From Gari tellinella (lineage: Eukaryota > Mollusca > Bivalvia > Cardiida > Psammobiidae): a stretch of 64,000 nucleotides of DNA. The notes below the pieces were generated by a model, which saw only the letters and a list, made by a program, of their open reading frames with translations, did not search any database and was not told the origin of the DNA. Positions 33,482 through 46,050 of the stretch are shown here, piece after piece. The stretch spans positions 9,734,001 through 9,798,000 of the forward strand of contig OV277858.1 of the NCBI GenBank assembly GCA_922989275.2, read 5' to 3'. The translations under genes were made by a program, and so were the position numbers. Numbering within the stretch: position 1 is the first letter of the stretch; the number at the start of each line of letters is the position of its first letter.

Positions 33482-33780
33482 AAACCGATGTTAACAGGTG
33501 CGCGTAGAAACTTTAGTACCCGGATGATTTTCGAATGATGTGTGCATCCGAGAAAATAGAACCGAATGCAAACCAGATTTTACAACATACACACAACTTG
33601 ACATTTGACCGTTCAGTGGGGCCGTCATGATTTTATTTTATTTGTTTTATGTTTTATGTGATTTAAGGCCGAATGAGCCATATTTTGTTTCATGGCAATT
33701 GAGGACGATCTCAGTTGACATGTTCGTGCTCACTCGCTGCTGTGCATCCTGATGTTCGTTCTCAGTCGAAGGCCATTGTA

Positions 33781-33784
<4 letters not shown>

Positions 33785-33818
<34 letters not shown>
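33785..33818. repeat. (CA)n microsatellite
   Basis: A perfect CA dinucleotide run of about 17 units. Confidence 0.9.
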
Positions 33819-33819
<1 letters not shown>

Positions 33820-33859
33820 ATACTGGTTTTACTATCCGACAGAGGTACACGTTTCACAC

Positions 33860-34320
33860 CCTCATACCGAGGTGTACGCTTTATAAGCCAAAACGCTTAA
33901 GGCAAATATGACAAAAGGTTTTCAGGACAGTCACAGTTTCAAATGATGTGAAGAAAATATTGAATTTATAAAGAATTACCGATCAACCCTAGACCGACAA
34001 AACGAGGTAGGTAATGGGCAAAAACTCTGTTTCAAACCGAGGTAAAACACACACACACACACATCACCTACAAAACGAGGTACACTCACACATCACCTAC
34101 AAATATCGTTATCGACTGTGTGCAAACACACACCGACACACAAACAGGTAGTAGAAAAGCAAACCGAGGTACTCGCGATATTTTGTGTGCGTTTGTATCT
34201 TGAACTGAGCATGCTAAATGCGAGGTATACCTACCGAGGTATTAGTAAAAACTACCTCGCTTGTTGGAGGTACCTCGGTTCGTTGCTGTGTACTCCTATG
34301 ACGTACCTCGCTTTGATAGT
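33860..34320. repeat. Cluster of CGAGGTA motifs
   Basis: The heptamer-like motif (AC)CGAGGTA appears about seven times on the plus strand between 33865 and 34240, and its complement TACCTCG three times between 34250 and 34310. Short CA runs are interspersed. The purpose is unknown; it may be a decayed simple-sequence derivative. Confidence 0.5.
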
Positions 34321-34326
34321 GTCACC

Positions 34327-34327
34327 A

Positions 34328-34366
<39 letters not shown>

Positions 34367-34384
34367 CACACACACACACACACA
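34327..34384. repeat. (CA)n microsatellite at a retroelement 3' end
   Basis: A nearly uninterrupted CA run that directly abuts the 3' end of the minus-strand Penelope-like element. The second copy of that 3' end (59.8 kb) is likewise followed by a TG run. Confidence 0.85.
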
Positions 34385-36350
34385 CCAATACCATTCCTTC
34401 ATCTACACACTAAATAGAAAACAACACGCAAGACAAACATAAAGCAAAGTGAATATAGGAGCCCGCCTTGCGCCTTGGTACGGTCAGTAGCAATCAATAA
34501 TTAACTATAAATTAATTAATTATTAACACCCACTGGGGGGTTAAAACTGGGTTTAGGGGCGCCCAACCTCACACTTATCTCCTATATTCACCTATAAAGA
34601 CACACAGTGTACATAAAATATAAACCCTGTTCCACAACCTCACAATCAAAAAGACCGCCAGCACAGTAAGTAAATACATGTAAAACATTTAACAAAAATT
34701 CTATGACTAGATCATTAGTAACATGGGAAAGAATTAAACATTCAAGCCCGTGTTAAAAATAACCACTATGGCAACGGTCAAATTGTACTCAAGCGACTAG
34801 TCTGTAGTTACGAGCAACTGTAAGACATGGAAGGGTCCAGGGTACGACAGAGAGGGAGAGAAAAAACAAAGCACGAAAATCCGACACAACTCTCCCGGTC
34901 AAGGACGGCTTTAAAGATACATCATCATGTAGTGCTAAGCCCTGTCTGTCGTCGCACAACCAAAGAGGAAAGCATAGTTATCAATTGTAGATTGATCGAT
35001 AACCAAACGTGAAGTGCGCAGCAATATAGTTGGATCATAATCCTTTTTGAGGAAAAATCTAATGCGTTTCACAAATAGGTTTTGAAAATGTATATGTCCA
35101 AGAATCTTACGAAGTCTGTAAATCACATCACCATAAAACTCCGGATGTGAAATTTTGCCGCAGAAAAGACATTAAGTTACATTTATACTTGTTAATGAGA
35201 GGAAGATTTCTATAAAAGAATTTAGAAAATGTTTTACGAAGTTTATGAAATCTGTACCCCTGTTTAAGAAGCTTTTCAGTAATAGTTTTATTACGAATGT
35301 GGAAGTCCTCAACAGAGGTACAGGCCCTAGCAAAGCGAATAAGTTGTGAAATGCAAACTCCGTAAGATGTGGAACGGGGAACATCGCCATCTAGATGAGG
35401 ATAATTTACAATACTAAAATCAAAATCATCTCGTTTATCGTAAATCTTAGAAGAAACAATTCCGTTATTTATAAAAAGATCCAAATCTAAAAATGGTGCC
35501 GACAAATTTGACTCATTCGTTTTATTAAGGCGTAGTTCTTTTGGGTAAATAAAAGGAAACAATATATCAAAAAATGGTTGTCTATATTAAAAATATCATC
35601 TAGATAGCGCGATTTATTGTTAAAGGCTTCGATCATATCTGCCTGTGTATCAGGTTTTAGACTAAGCATAAAGTCCCTCTCATAACAGTACAAAAATAGG
35701 TCTGCGACAAGGGGCGCACAGTTTGTACCCATAGGAATACAAATCACTTGGCGGTATATGGTACTCCCAAAACGTACATATATATTATCCAGAAGAAATG
35801 TTAGTGATTCACAGACATCGGTGCAAGTTCACATAGTGTAATGCTTAACCGTGTCATTTGTAAAAAAATGTATGATCAGTATTACACGCCAGAAATAGCT
35901 TCCTTTCTCTGGCAAAAGTCTTTTCAATAAGTTGTATAAGTTTAGCTTTTATTAGATTATGAGGTAAGGTAGTATATAGTGTTGAAAAGTCATACGTACT
36001 TATATTGCAAGCTTGGTATTTTCTATATTCAAGCTTCGCCAAAATTTCATTCGAGTTTTTGATAGACCAAAACAGATTAAGTCCAGAATTTTCGTAAGTC
36101 TTATCACAATACCTTTGAACATGTTCTTTGATTTTAATTAAAGACGATGTTAAAAGTTTGGAAAGCTTAGTAGTAGTACATGCACTTGAAATAGCAATAA
36201 AACGAGACTTATAAGGTGTTTTGTGGAGTTTTGGTATCCAGTACATTGTAGGAAGTAAGCACATTCTAAAAATACAGGTCGCGGTTGTTTTCTTAACCCA
36301 TTTACACACATAGCAACGAGATGGCAACGGCCTATGGGTCTGTATCACTC
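34385..36350 (-). mobile_element. 5'-truncated Penelope-like retroelement copy
   Basis: A minus-strand element with a broken reverse transcriptase (34935-36348) followed by a 3' non-coding region (about 34385-34870). That region is repeated in opposite orientation at about 59350-59780. The 3' end is a (TG)n tract (seen as CA on the plus strand). The 5' side is probably cut near 36.3 kb, because the reading frame loses similarity above the YWIPKLHK motif. Assignment to Penelope-like elements rests on RT motifs and is tentative. Confidence 0.7.
34935..36348 (-). pseudogene. Reverse transcriptase, Penelope-like (three frameshifts, one stop)
   Basis: Read on the minus strand: MYWIPKLHKTPYKSRF, then STYDFSTLYTTLPHNLIKAK (first catalytic Asp region), then IPMGTNCAPLVADLFL, then SRYLDDIF (catalytic DD). 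Next come IYPKEL..., LDLDLFI, KIYDKRDDF and a C-terminal tail ending CATTDRA at about 34935. The frame breaks near a T7 run (plus-strand A7, 35862-35868), near a T6 run at about 35570, and near about 35145. A TGA lies between the first two blocks. No GIY-YIG endonuclease is visible; an N-terminal one would have been lost by truncation. It could alternatively be another RT class with the same motif set. Confidence 0.7.
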
Positions 36351-37310
36351 CGCTAGCGTTATATGACCGTCGACCAATGGGAGCTTAGTGTTAAGTGCCC
36401 GATGTAGTCCACTTTAAGAAGTCCACGAATAGCACGGGGGAAATCCGAACAGGCTACAACCAGTTCCGAATTGTGGGTTCATCGGCAGATGACTGCATAT
36501 TTTTTAATAGGATTACATAAAGACTTTACAGGGTGAATGTAAATATAACAGAATGGTCTCGACGAGACTATTCTGATGAGTACTGAGAACATATGAAATG
36601 ATAGATGAAACGTATTGAAGAAAATGCCAGTACTTTCAGTGTTTCCTTCTTGTCTCGAACCTTACTTTACAATACACATTTTTGAATAACAAACTGTTCA
36701 ACAAAATCTATCAAATATATATACATCTGCTTATCTGTGTATTGCATAAAACTATTGATCGTGCAGCCACATAAACCAATCTCCTTCAAAAATGCCATAT
36801 AACAGCACTTGGATAAGAACATAGAGCCCATGAGCAGCGTTCATGAGACCACCATCTTTCACTTTAAATGGTTTGATCTTGAACATTGCCTGTGTGCTCT
36901 AATATAGGCATGAATCATGGTATAAATAAAAAACCAAAAAAACACCCCAACATGATTTGGATAGTCCGACACAATTATTTCTACTTTTATCTATGTGACA
37001 GAGCTTTAAATTCAAATAATTGAAGGTGTCAATAGTTTAATGCGAATAATGAATATTTATTTACTTGCATGGCAGAACCTTATAATATAGATGGAATGGT
37101 GGTGTTTTAGAAAAGTGACAGCCTATTGTAGGAAAAAGGTAACGCAGACATATTCTACATGAACTTTCTGCATCAACCCTTTCACTGCCAAATCTTTCGC
37201 GAGAGTTTTCCCCCTTCACCGTTTCATTGTCGTCTGCCTCAATTTTGTTGTTTGCAAGATCGTTTCAAAGTAAGATTCAAAGTAGTATGACTTAAAACAT
37301 ATTGATACGA
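36351..37310. other. No gene recognised
   Basis: AT-rich spacer with a short palindrome around 36551-36578 (CAGAATGGTCTCG...CGAGACTATTCTG). Nothing else is supported. Confidence 0.4.
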
Positions 37311-37312
37311 GT

Positions 37313-37384
37313 GTCAAACAGTTCGGTTCCTGATAAGACGCCGCGTAACGAGGCGTCTGACCAGGATAAAAACTGTTTGGAGAC
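37313..37384. repeat. GACGCC hairpin copy
   Basis: CAAACAGTTCGGTTCCTGA, then the AGACGCCGCGTAACGAGGCG core and an inverse arm ending AAACTGTTTG. Same family as 7676-7740. Confidence 0.65.
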
Positions 37385-38180
37385 GCGCTTTCAGGCGTCA
37401 TTGAGAGTGAAAGGGTTAAATTTGTTCTGTATTGAGCTGTCACATGGCATTGAGATTTCCCAGTTTCTCTCAACAATGTTAGCTTTTAAACACAAGTGTA
37501 CCTATAATATAATGAGATGCACAGTTACACAAGTCTTCTATAGATGCATCTATAGAACAAGCTATTACAACTAAACTTCTCAAAATGTATTGACTGTTAT
37601 TCATCAGTTGACTCACAATTACTGGTCATATTTACTGCATTTGAATGGTAGTGCACACGGTTTTGTTGACGCTGTATGGAGTATATAAGGTATATCTGTA
37701 TAATGTCCAACATAACATGTAGTATCCATTCTGCAGCATATCTATTTACATGTGGCATCTGTTTGTATGATTCAATGTCTTCAAACCTTGTAAGTCATCA
37801 TAGAACTCAGACCGTAAAGACAACCTAGTAATTGTCTGACTCTCTAAATACCATTGTCAATTGATTTGTCAATAGTCTGGTATTGTTAGTTGAGAGTTAT
37901 TCTGTGCTGCAAGCAACGGAATTTGCAAATTCCTTTCACTACATATATTTTCTCATTCAATTCTTTTAAGATTATTTTCGTTAATAGTGAGGCACACTAT
38001 GACTTAACTTGCAAAGATGTCATTCTGTTTAAAGTATTGAGGAAATGTGCACACATTTAGATCAGCATCAACAAAGGCATCAATAGCTACACCATTCATT
38101 TTCAAGTTTCATACTTGCTATGCGTTTTCTACACCAAACTCACGTTAAGGCAATGTTTTGTACTAACAATTATGATTTCT
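37385..38180. other. No gene; presumed 3' UTR or flank of the next exon
   Basis: If the terminal exon at 38181-38265 is real, its minus-strand 3' UTR lies here. I see no AATAAA close to the stop; the nearest minus-strand AATAAA-like signal is about 1.1 kb further on, near 37055. Confidence 0.3.
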
Positions 38181-38265
38181 TCACTTTAATTTCACGACTT
38201 CACCACCAGTTTTTTCTGTATCCGTTGCTTTCTCTAACCCCACCAAAATGGGTGTCGTCCTCTGT
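38181..38265 (-). CDS. Probable C-terminal exon of a host gene
   Basis: On the minus strand, a strong acceptor (long T-rich tract ending TTTTCTTTTCAG, AG at plus 38266-38267) is followed by one base and 27 codons, ending at TGA (plus 38181-38183). The peptide is ...TPILVGLEKATDTEKTGGEV... and finishes VVKLK. Of the three frames, this is the only one open for most of the exon. Codon composition is much less AT-rich than its surroundings. I do not recognise the protein. It may be downstream of 58618-58732 in the same gene, which would need a 20-kb intron or intermediate exons. Confidence 0.5.
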
Positions 38266-38920
38266 CTGAAAAGAAAATAAGAAAAGAATAAAATAATCAA
38301 AAAGTGTGTACTGGACTCAAGGGCATATAGAGTAGAATAATCCGAATATCAAACAATTTGAATAAGTGATATCCTAATATATATACATTGCATAGTTGAT
38401 TAAAGATGCAAACAGAATGGAGGTAGCGGCATTTTTTTCAGCTGAAAAACGACTTTTTATGGGAAATTAACTTCGAGAAAATACAGCAAATACTTTAATA
38501 GCTCTAGTGATTCATGGTCAATTAACCGAGCATAAAATCAAAACAAATCATTATGTTCCTGGCATACAATACGGTAGATAAATAGTTTACTTGTATCACG
38601 TGTAGTTAGAAAATTATGGCCAATGTTATAATCAGCCAATTAGACACGTAAATGCCCTTAGTTGGACGTGACAAAAGTTATACCAAGTTTAAAAGCTTCT
38701 TGAGTTGAGTAAATATGCACAAATTGAAGTATCTATCACATGATTGTATTCCAAAGCTATGACCAAGATTGAATTCAGCCTATTTAATATCTTAATGACA
38801 TAATTTTTTGTCGGACATGACCAAAATTGTACTGAGCTCAAGAGCTTCATAAGCTGATACCAGAGACATGTTTGTTTGGTATTTAATGTATGTTTCTGTC
38901 ATCTATAGGCTTACTGGATG
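38266..38920. other. Intron-like sequence, no feature
   Basis: AT-rich sequence upstream (minus sense) of the candidate terminal exon. Nothing else is supported. Confidence 0.35.
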
Positions 38921-38924
38921 CCCA

Positions 38925-39080
38925 AGAGATAGTAAAACAGGTAGATCTGCTCGTATTATCAGCATCATTCGGTTGCCCAGTGTAAAGCACTGATATATTG
39001 GATTGAAGAACTTGGTCCGGCGGGGATTCGAACGTGTGCTTGTCACCACTGGTCAACGTTCACCAGGACAGAAAGTCAGA
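38925..39080 (-). repeat. tRNA-related SINE candidate
   Basis: On the minus strand, GTTGACCAGTGG (A-box-like) is followed about 20 bases on by CACGTTCGAATCCCCGCC, which contains a perfect B-box GTTCGAATCC (plus about 39018-39032). Spacing is short for a functional tRNA and I cannot fold a cloverleaf, so a tRNA-derived SINE or a degenerate tRNA is more likely. Confidence 0.4.
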
Positions 39081-40070
39081 CAGAGCAAAAAACAATAGCC
39101 ATCATTATTGCATGCTTAAGGCTAAATGCAAAATGGTTAGGCCTATATCTAGCAGGTGTGGAACCATAAAACACCATTTGGATATGAATTTTCTTTTTTC
39201 GAAATTTCCTATGTAAAACATGTTGCATATTGTCATTTCTTTAATATTACGTACTGCATAGTTAATTTCCAAAATAACAAAAATTACAACACAGCCGCAG
39301 AACAAATCCATATGGTACATTTAAAGTTACTCTAATAATACTTAATTGAACTGAAATATTTCCCCTCCCTACCAGCAATCCTTGCCAACAATTTAAAAGA
39401 CTCGAGTACGTGTATATGAAAAATATTTGACAGGTTCAGATCATGCCGATTGGTGATTTCAAGTAGCACACTCGACTGTGGTACATTGGCTCGTGAGTCC
39501 GAACCATCGTCAGACCAAATTCTTCGGATGACACTTTATAAACCAAAGTCCGATGTATCAATTCTTTACACTGGGCATCCGAATGGACCAGAGAAATCTG
39601 TCCATAATAAGAGTGTACATCGCGCCCAAACAAGCAAACCAATCCAAAACTTTGTTCAGAGTTTTAACTAGGCAAACTTAGGTGCACATCAAGAGAGACG
39701 TCAAAACAGATAAGATGCGACAAAACTGTGTAATATTATAAGCGACAGCATACCTGCGACTATAATTGATACACCAGAACGAAACAGACATCAATACTCG
39801 TTGAAATGATCATTCAATGTCAATGTCAATTATTCGTCATTCTATAGAAGTTGTGAAAGAATCTATGGTAGTTCTCAATCCCGAGCACATCTCAATATTT
39901 TCGTGTGACCAGCTCTTGTTCAAGTACGCTAAAACATTCAGTGGATATGGCCAATGAGATATATGGAAAATTTGGTAGTGACCATCAAAATGACATTATA
40001 TAAAGCACTAGGTTATCTTTTGGTTGACAGCGGTTGGACATAGGCACTCATACAAGCTGACATAGCAACA
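39081..40070. other. No gene recognised
   Basis: AT-rich. Opposed 68- and 73-codon frames at about 39440-39670 overlap on both strands and show no domain. Confidence 0.35.
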
Positions 40071-40383
40071 CCAGGGGCCCGTTTCATCAACCATCGTAAA
40101 CCTATCGTAAATATGCGATTACATAAATATACGATTTTTTCCATTTACGACAAGAATGCGTTTCATGAAAATTTTACGTCCGATTACATAAATATTTGAC
40201 GTAAATCTACGACAGGGTAGGGGCTCTCGTAAATATATACGATAGCAAAAAGGAACGTTTCTGATAGCAACAACAAACCAATATGGCCGCAACCCGTATA
40301 TGTCGACTGGAATACTTCAGGCTTGCTGATATGTTATTGAGGCCTGGGTTGAGCAGATGACAATAAATGAGACATAGATCTGA

Positions 40384-40557
40384 TGTCTCGCTATCATTTA
40401 GACAGAAAAGCTAAAGAGTTCCTGCTGTATAACGACTTCAAACAAACCGTCCAGAGGATCGAAAACCATCCCGCCTTTCCCAAAGGTACATATGTTAATG
40501 CTATGCTTAAAAAACATGGATCTAAACTGTTAGACGTTGTCACCATCATAATATAAT
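40384..40557 (+). CDS. Candidate short coding segment, LisH-like
   Basis: An ATG at 40384 opens 57 codons beginning MSRYHLDRKAKEFLLYNDF. Base composition and amino-acid use are protein-like, unlike the surroundings. The LxxxxxEFLLYxDFxxTxxxI pattern resembles a LisH dimerisation motif. AAAG|GTACAT at 40487-40493 could be a donor, making this a first exon; otherwise the frame ends at TAA 40555-40557. No partner exon is identified. Low confidence. Confidence 0.3.
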
Positions 40558-40559
40558 TT

Positions 40560-43500
40560 ACGTGTATCACAGTCAAAACTGTACTTTGATGATTGATGAT
40601 TGAATTGTTCCCCTTTGTTACTTAAATCAAGGTCAATCTACGTCATTTCCGTGAATAAAAAAAAGTCAACATGCCTCAAAGTTTCGATTGATTGCGACCA
40701 GTAGCCTCCTGTTTTCAATGAAAATGGTATAGATAGATACATGTAGTATTATATCTATTGTTAATGACATTGTGACTATTTACATTCATATTGATACTGG
40801 TCAGTGAGTTCACAGTAAATAAAACCATGCAAATGAAATGAACACTTTTATGAACCCCCCCCCCCCCTCCACCGATACTCTTTTAAAATCTTTCACTTGT
40901 TACCAGGGCATGTTGCAGCTTCATGCACGATAAAGATCAGTACGCAAATGCACAGAACTTCTTTTGTTAACAAACATCGTTTAAATGAGATATGTAAACA
41001 CAGATGACAGGGCTGCCATCTCCTTGGAATTTAGCACATGATAGCTTAAAGCAGGCTGAAAATAAAGCAGCATGCCCCATTGCGACGTATTCTGCTTTAC
41101 TTTCAAACTGCTAATCATGTTTGAAAAATAGAAACATTGAAAATCTTAGGAATGTTCAAGATCAACTTATGGCAGCCCTGAGATGACTGCTAAATACAGG
41201 ATAGAAAATGCAGAAGCTATTTGTATTTTATATTCTGCATTAAGCAGTTTGAATGTATCAGGTAAACATCAGTAGCACTTTTAATTGTATAACTGTGCCA
41301 GGATTATGGATTGTACTAGCTGTTATCCTGCATTACGCATCACTCTGTGTTAATCATTACCACACATGTGCAGGTACTTGCAGAATATAATTCTCTTTTA
41401 TATGTTATATAGACTAGTCAGAAAAAGTGACTGTAATATCCGGTTTCTGGTATTAGAGATATGTGACCACTTAAATCAGGTTGAAAGTAAATCAGAATGC
41501 TGCTGAATGAGAACATTTATATTATGCTTTACTCTCAAATGTTTTAAGCTATCATCACATCATCTGCTATGATGTAGAAACTATTTCTAAGACTGTGTAA
41601 AGTTGATCTATCTATATCAGTTTAAGATCATTAAATTAAAGGTATAAAAAACCATATTAATTGATGGAGTAATGGGTTTAAGACAACAAGTCTATACATG
41701 TGAGCTATCTATGGGATAGTTGGCTTGCTTAATTCAAGATTGACTGTAATTTACCAAATTATCTGAAACTACTGAACTTCAACATACAATTGTATGTACA
41801 TTATTTGTATTTACATTTATTTTCAGATTTACTGATATAATCTAGTACCAAGATGGCAAGACTCAAAACAAGACAATAGCTGAACTGCATTATTTGACAG
41901 CTGTGGATTGAAGGTATATTTATTGGATCTGTAATTGTAATTAAATTTATATGTACTTTTTATTTCACAAGCTTTAAATAAAATAACTCTGATGTTTGGC
42001 ATTCTGAAATAAGTATGGATTATTATGATGAGATGGTTAAAATAAAATGTATTACTATTTGATAGGTTGTAAATTCCTTTCAACCACATAATGCAAATGG
42101 TATATGGAATTTTTTAAATATTTATCACATTTCAATATTTAGATATATCTTCTATTTTATACTTTAACAAATTATTAAATTAATAAATAATTAAAGAAAA
42201 AGGTAAAATCTAATGTTTGGCATTCTGAAAGAAGTATGGATTATTATTATAAGTATTATAATTATTATAATTATTATTATTATTTTGATAGAATAAAGTT
42301 CAATAAACTGTATTTATATAAGCTTGTTAAGTCATTTCAACCACATGATCATATGCATTGGCATATGGTTTTGTTTTTTGTTAAACTTTGTCAAATTTCA
42401 ATGTTCAAATATATATACTATTTCATATCTAAAAAAATGAGACATGCTGTATAACTACTTCAAATGGATAATTCCAGTTTTCAAATAATTTCAGTCCATT
42501 TTTGACTTCCAGAGTGACCACAGGTATTTGACACATACATCAAGATCTATTACAAAAAAATATATATAGATATTTTATTTTACTATTCTTCTATTATAGA
42601 TACTATAATAGAAGTCTAGAAAAAACATATTTTTTTATTTATTTTTTTGTAATAAATCTAGATGTATGCGTCAAGTAACTGTGAGAGTGACCTGTTTTGC
42701 AAAATGACAAACAGCGAACATCTGACTGGAGGTCACAACAGGAGACCTCTGATAAGGATCTGCACTGTTTGCATAAGACAAAATATACTTTAGGGCTCAA
42801 TAATCTGAACGTTTTTATACATGTACAAATATCTCTCTGAAAATTGCCAATGAGATATTTCATTCAATTTCAGATGTCCTGACAGATTGTGTTATTCTTA
42901 CCAGACACATTTGCAAGACAGATTTGGACATGCATGAGGCTGCATGACTTGTGTATGGATTGAAATATGCCATAGCTTAAATAAACTGTTAAAGTTCATG
43001 ATAATGGTCAACCAGCTAGTATAGTAGCCTACTGAACTTGAAAGAAAGTCTGGTTTAGAAACAAGACAGGCCATTGTTGACCTGATATTTGCATTACAGT
43101 CAATCTGTTGTTAAGCCACCACTTAACTAAAGTAGCAAGGTGAATTCTTTTAAGATAGGTGAAAACCTACTACAGGTTTGAAACATAATGCCTAAAGCTA
43201 CTATTAATTATTATGCTTTCTGCCTGGTTTTATCCTACATTTAGTAACCTAAAATAGTAATTATATTTAGTGGTTCCTATATACAACATGATTGACTGTA
43301 TTATGTAATTAAATCCTGATCCTGGTGACAAAATGTTTTGATGCCAATACATTTGAGTTTGATATATTTTTTTAGTTTTGCTGAATGAATCAACAACATG
43401 ATATATAGATTAAGAGTCTTGTAACATAGCATAAACTGTTTGACAACTAATGGCACTTGTCCCTTACAATGCTAATATTTCAATTGGACTCACCCTTTTT

Positions 43501-44930
43501 CAGATAAATGACAAGTTTATAATGACTCTCAATGGGTTGTGTTCACACAATATTAGAAATTATGACAATGTAGTCCCATCTCAGGTGGCTCAGTCAGGAG
43601 CCCTCTGAAATGGGTTTGCACTGTTTGCCAAGGATTTATATCCCTGTTCAAACACTGTAAGGATAAATACTAAATGTGACATCCTGGAATTTGTTAGTAA
43701 AATTTAATTAATAATATCTATTTGATATTTCAGCAATTTTAAAATAAAATTAGGACCAATAGTGAATCTAAAACAAGACATGTACATGGCTACTTTTAAA
43801 TGATCAAAATGCAGGTAGAATCTGAATTTGGTTATATTGTTATTAGGACTTCAAGTAATATGGACAAAATCAGAACCTACCTAACCTACATATCTTTCAA
43901 GGTTAAGCTAAAACAATTCATTAATTGAATGCATGAAAAAATCAATAATTTCAGTATAATAAATTCAGACAGTTACATGTCACTGTCTATATTCTAACCT
44001 TAATACAGTCAACCCTGTTATATAAGCAACCTTTCTTTGAAAAAGGATAAAAATAATCAAAGCCTTAGATAGTGGTCCATTAAATGCATGATAAAATCAT
44101 GCAGAAACCTCCTTGTTTGAACTTTCTGCATTATTTCTATCCAGCACTTAGCATGAATGGGCATACTATTTTGAAAATAGTCACTTAACTTTTTGAACCC
44201 TAGTCACGCAAATATGTGTCATTTGCAAACAGTGTACATATGAGGAGTTCATTTGTCCTTTGTATACAGTGTAGACCTAGATCAGTTGGATCCTAAAGGA
44301 ACATTCTTATCTGTGACTGTCTACACAGTCATTTTAAGATATATCTTAAAATTCAACCCAAAAAAGTAAAAAATGGACTAGACTTAATTGACAACTAGAA
44401 CTGTCAATTGAGGTTTCAGGGAGGAAAGGGTTAATAGTTGATACAGGGTTGACTGTAGCATATGTTGACAGTTTAAAAATAGACTTGTGTGTATATGTTT
44501 ATATGCTATCAATTGTTTGATTGAGTAATTTCTGAGATGAACTGTAAATAGAGGCCTATTGTTTTTTTGTTTATCCTCTTCATTAGAAAGTTAACTAGTT
44601 CTAGTCAAACATGTTCAGTTGCCATAAGCTGAAGCAGTAAGGATGTCTCAAATAACTGGTGACTACATTAAGGTAGTACAACTCTTATGAGATTGGTCAT
44701 TGTTGCTACGCTATGTAGAAATATTGGATACAGGAAACAACTGATCATCAATATCTACCATGGTTTGGTACAGTCGATCCGTTGACAACACTAGTTGATT
44801 GGTGTATGTAGAATTGTGATGAAGACCAACATAATAGCCCCATCTCATTTAGAATTGTTCTAACCTATGTAGCATGACAAGGTAGTAGCTCTCCTATCAG
44901 ATTGAGGCAAAGGCACAAGAAGCTTACTTA
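40560..44930. other. Repeat-rich, no gene
   Basis: Contents include a poly-C run (40855-40867); GCAGGCTGAAA hairpin copies at about 41045-41110 and 41205-41260; a TTAA-type MITE about 41448-41680 ending GGAGTAATGGGTTTAA; and a tandem duplication of 'atgtttggcattctgaaa(t/g)aagtatggattatta' at about 41988 and 42213. An ATT-rich run lies at 42240-42285, a TATA-rich palindrome at about 42550-42615, and partial GACGCC-type hairpins near 42700-42775 and 43575-43635. Confidence 0.5.
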
Positions 44931-44932
44931 AC

Positions 44933-45137
44933 CCATGGCCACATAAATACACCTCTAAATAATTTTTCTACTAAAGAAAATGATTCCAATTTATACTGTC
45001 ACAAATAAAAATAATGAGAAATATTTCCTATATTCTAGCACATAAAAACTTTAAGCAGGCTGAAAGTAAAAGTGAATGTGCCTAAAGGACACATATCTTC
45101 AAAAGTAGAAACAGGCTATGGCGTTATGGGTTAAAAG
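44933..45137. mobile_element. TTAA-type MITE copy
   Basis: Starts TTAACCCATGGCCACATA and ends GCGTTATGGGTTAA, with half of the internal GCAGGCTGAAAGTAAA hairpin. Same family as 4030-4280, diverged. Confidence 0.5.
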
Positions 45138-46050
45138 GTCACTAAATAAAAATCAGACTTGTCAATTATTTCAGTTTTTGCCATTCATTTGATTTCTTTT
45201 TTGAAGCAAACATTTTGATACCCCACCCATATATAGTGACGTATATGTGCATGTTTCAGTTTCAGTCTATCCCTATGTCAGTGTGTGATACCTCTTGTTA
45301 ACATCTGATGGTGGAGTGTCACATTACCATTTCTTGGTGGTATAATGTAGAGTATAAACTAAAGAAAAGTCATTGTTCATTAATTTTGACCTTTGATCTA
45401 ATCATGAGAAAAACTTGTCTGGAGCTTATTTCCACTACTATAGCACTTACATACAAAATTAGGTGTGTGCAGATGTGGGTATATTTTGGATGGCAGTGCC
45501 ACATAAATCTACCAAGTGTAGCCAGGCTACTGTAACATTGACCTTGAGATTTAGCCTTATAACCTCAAAATAGTACATAACCTATTATTTGGGTTATAAC
45601 CACATCAACAACATATTCCAAATTTGGTGTGTCAGTACATTCTAAAGATTCCTGGGGAATATTTCACCATACCAGTACATCACACATTTGGTTTAGGGTA
45701 TCAACATTGGTGTATTGGTACTCTTGGGATATGACAGTATTACAAATGAACCAAGTACAGGGTGTACGTTCTTGCAAAATGAAATGCACCTACTAAAGGC
45801 ACATGAAACGGTTACCTCGATTATTAAGGTTAATTATTTTAGAAGTGTGTTTGTTGATAATTTTTTATTGTATTTTAAAAAAAAATCGGGGGTGGGGAAG
45901 TGAGAGGCTTTTTAACAAAATTTATACGCCACTGTTGTAAAACTAGGGAGAATCGGGGTCTTTGACAAGTAATATGTGGCTACAAGTTCTCAAACAGTGT
46001 TGATTATTTATGAGTGAAACCCATAGGTTACATCAAACATCGTCAGGCGA
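45138..46050. other. No gene recognised
   Basis: AT-rich, with 'gaccttgagatttagcc'-type repeat phrases at about 45538. No supported gene. Confidence 0.35.

Noticed and set aside
34327..34384. Telomeric or centromeric repeat
   Set aside because: It is a plain CA dinucleotide microsatellite; no TTAGGG-type arrays occur in the window.
39005..39080. Functional tRNA gene
   Set aside because: There is a good B-box, but spacing is short and no cloverleaf can be drawn, so a tRNA-derived SINE is preferred.
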